DNA from: JAQUSX01 sp035446985
GTDB taxonomy: Bacteria > Bacillota > Clostridia > Christensenellales > CAG-314
Direction: 5' to 3'
DNA: 6,971 bases
Assembly (NCBI GenBank): GCA_035446985.1
Contig: DAOTGG010000050.1
Location: forward strand, 1 to 6,971
The notes beneath the pieces were generated by a model, which saw nothing but the letters and a program-made list of their open reading frames with translations, made no database searches and had not been told where the DNA came from. How positions within the stretch are numbered: the stretch's first letter is position 1; every line of letters begins with the position of its first letter. This document shows positions 5,557 to 6,971 of this stretch, one piece after another. Position numbers and translations under genes: made by a program.

Positions 5557-6726
5557 ATGGAATTTGTAAAACGGTGCTGGGCGGAAATCGACCTAACAAA
5601 AATCGTTTACAACTATAAACTTTTTGAAGATAAACTAACAGATGAAAAAAGCGAAATTATCGCCGTCATCAAGGCGAACGCGTACGGACACGGAGCGAAT
5701 GAAATAGCCGCGGAATTAAGCAAAAACGGCTGTCGTTTTTTTGCCGTAAGTAATATTACGGAAGCTATTAATCTAAGAAAAAGCGGTGTAAAAGAAAAAA
5801 TTTTGCTGTTGGGTTATACGCCCGAAATTTACGCAAAACAGCTTTTTGATTACAACCTTATTCAAGCTGTATATAGCTTGGAATACGCTCAAAATCTTAA
5901 CGCTCAAGCTCAAAAAAACGGCGTAACAAATGAAATATACATCAAAATAGACAGCGGAATGGGGAGAATAGGCTTTGACGCGTTTGACCCCGAAAGTGCG
6001 CTGGAAGAAATAAAAAAAGTCGCTCTGATGCCAAACTTAAATATCTGCGGCGCATTCACGCATTTTGCGATTGCGGACGCTCATACCGCGGAATCGATTC
6101 GCTATACCGACGAACAAGGCGAGCGTTTTGCTGATTTAGTTGAAAAAATAAGACAAAGCGGCATAAAAATACCTGTGGAACTTTGCTGCAACAGCGCGGC
6201 GGGTCATTACCACCCCGAACTAATTATGAACGGCATAAGACTGGGCATATCGCTATATGGATTAAGCCCGTCAAATAAAGAAATTAACGGTTTGCCCTTA
6301 AAGCAGGCGATGACTCTTAAAACCGTAGTTTCAATGGTAAAAACTTTACCGAAAGGACGCAGCGTAAGTTACGGCAGAACATATATTTGCAGTAAAGACA
6401 CGAAAGTTGCCACCGTCAGTATGGGTTATGCGGACGGTTATCCGAGGATTTTGTCAAACAAAGGTTTTATGTGGGTGCAAGGCAAACGCGTTCCAGTTAT
6501 TGGCAGAGTTTGCATGGATCAAATAATGTTGGATGTTACTGGTCTTGACGTACATTACGGCGACGAAGTCACCGTTTTCGGCGGCGAAAGCGATATAACG
6601 ATTGACGAAATCGCAAACGCTACCGATACGATAAATTACGAAATCACTTGCGGCATATCTGCAAGAGTACCTAGAGTTTTTGTCAAAAACGGCAAAATCG
6701 TCTCGGTTAGAGATAATACCTATTAA
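5557..6726 (+). CDS. alr: Alanine racemase
   Basis: This PLP-dependent cytosolic enzyme interconverts L- and D-alanine, supplying D-alanine for peptidoglycan. At 389 residues it is full length. The N-terminal barrel opens with W-A-E-I-D-L, and V-I-K-A-N-A-Y-G-H-G (37-46) holds the PLP lysine Lys39. Lys130 in I-K-I-D-S-G-M-G-R-I-G is the position carbamylated in the Geobacillus enzyme, with Arg137 nearby. C-N-S-A-A (211-215) and G-I-R-L-G (226-230) shape the cofactor site. The C-terminal beta domain supplies the second catalytic base, Tyr272 in V-S-Y-G-R-T-Y, plus G-Y-A-D-G-Y-P-R (290-297) and the conserved C-M-D-Q-I (319-323). GAGG at 5543-5546 precedes the ATG by ten bases. It has its own promoter at 5492 and is followed by arcA after 15 bases. 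Confidence 0.97.
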   Translation: MEFVKRCWAEIDLTKIVYNYKLFEDKLTDEKSEIIAVIKANAYGHGANEIAAELSKNGCRFFAVSNITEAINLRKSGVKEKILLLGYTPEIYAKQLFDYNLIQAVYSLEYAQNLNAQAQKNGVTNEIYIKIDSGMGRIGFDAFDPESALEEIKKVALMPNLNICGAFTHFAIADAHTAESIRYTDEQGERFADLVEKIRQSGIKIPVELCCNSAAGHYHPELIMNGIRLGISLYGLSPSNKEINGLPLKQAMTLKTVVSMVKTLPKGRSVSYGRTYICSKDTKVATVSMGYADGYPRILSNKGFMWVQGKRVPVIGRVCMDQIMLDVTGLDVHYGDEVTVFGGESDITIDEIANATDTINYEITCGISARVPRVFVKNGKIVSVRDNTY

Positions 6727-6741
6727 AAAAACGGAGGAGAA

Positions 6742-6971
6742 ATGGGAAACATAGTTAACGTAAAAAGCGAAATCGCTCCGCTAAAAAAAGTACTGCTTCA
6801 TAGACCTGGAAACGAGCTGACAAATCTCGTTCCCGATTATTTATCTGAAATGCTTTTTGACGACATACCTTGGCTTGCCGTCGCGCAAAGAGAGCATGAC
6901 GCTTTTGCCCAGACTTTTAGAAATTTGGGTATCGAAGTGGTATATCTGACGGATTTAGTATGCGAGTCAAT
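6742..6971 (+). CDS. arcA: Arginine deiminase, N-terminal part (runs off the window)
   Basis: The 76 visible codons encode the start of arginine deiminase, which hydrolyses arginine to citrulline and ammonium as the first step of the ATP-yielding arginine deiminase pathway. Family features are the opening S-E-I-A-P-L-K-K-V-L-L-H-R-P-G (9-23), F-D-D-I-P-W-L (39-45) in the active-site region, and A-Q-R-E-H-D-A-F-A (48-56). The catalytic cysteine and histidine lie beyond the edge. GGAGG at 6733-6737 stands four bases before the ATG. The gene is 15 bases from the alr stop with no terminator or promoter between, so it is probably co-transcribed with alr. The reading frame is open to the last base, with no sign of damage. 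Confidence 0.92.
   Translation, partial: MGNIVNVKSEIAPLKKVLLHRPGNELTNLVPDYLSEMLFDDIPWLAVAQREHDAFAQTFRNLGIEVVYLTDLVCES

Overview
The window looks like a piece of a low-G+C Gram-positive (Bacillota, probably uncultured Clostridia-like) chromosome. The clues are A/T-rich DNA with A/T-rich intergenic gaps, purine-rich AAGGAG-type ribosome sites, a consensus sigma-A-type promoter, signal peptidases of the Ser/His SipW (S26B) type, and an arginine deiminase gene. Every complete gene reads with the standard code and all genes lie on the + strand. No tRNA, rRNA, CRISPR array or insertion sequence is visible.

Region 1 (1-131) is a leader. It has an extended -10 box at the very edge, a small hairpin and a strong rho-independent terminator, all before the first gene. 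No other convincing promoter precedes that gene, so transcription of the first operon may start here and have to read through the terminator. A short RNA, or simply the end of an upstream gene, are the alternatives.

Region 2 (132-4793) is the unusual part: four tightly spaced genes in the order SipW-like signal peptidase, membrane-anchored McrB-like AAA+ NTPase, DUF2357 (McrC-like) coiled-coil protein, and a second SipW-like signal peptidase. The NTPase and the DUF2357 protein are the core pair of McrBC-type systems. Here, however, the NTPase carries a membrane anchor and coiled coil in place of a nucleic-acid recognition domain, and the DUF2357 protein ends in charged helices with no nuclease motif that I can see. 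Both proteases end in cytoplasmic helical tails that share an I-R-A-[EQ]-V-x-A-E motif. I infer a membrane-bound NTPase machine coupled to two extracytoplasmic proteases, not a DNA restriction system. Its substrate and purpose cannot be read from this window.

Region 3 (4823-5197) is ridA, 29 bases after the second protease and probably on the same transcript. A 359-base gene-free stretch follows (5198-5556). It holds a perfect 17-bp inverted repeat enclosing further hairpins, a modest terminator, and a textbook promoter for the next operon.

Region 4 (5557-6971) is alanine racemase (alr), complete with all expected catalytic residues, followed after 15 bases by the first 76 codons of an arginine deiminase gene (arcA) that runs off the window. 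RidA is known to protect PLP enzymes, including alanine racemase, from 2-aminoacrylate, so the ridA-alr proximity makes biochemical sense although the two probably sit on separate transcripts.
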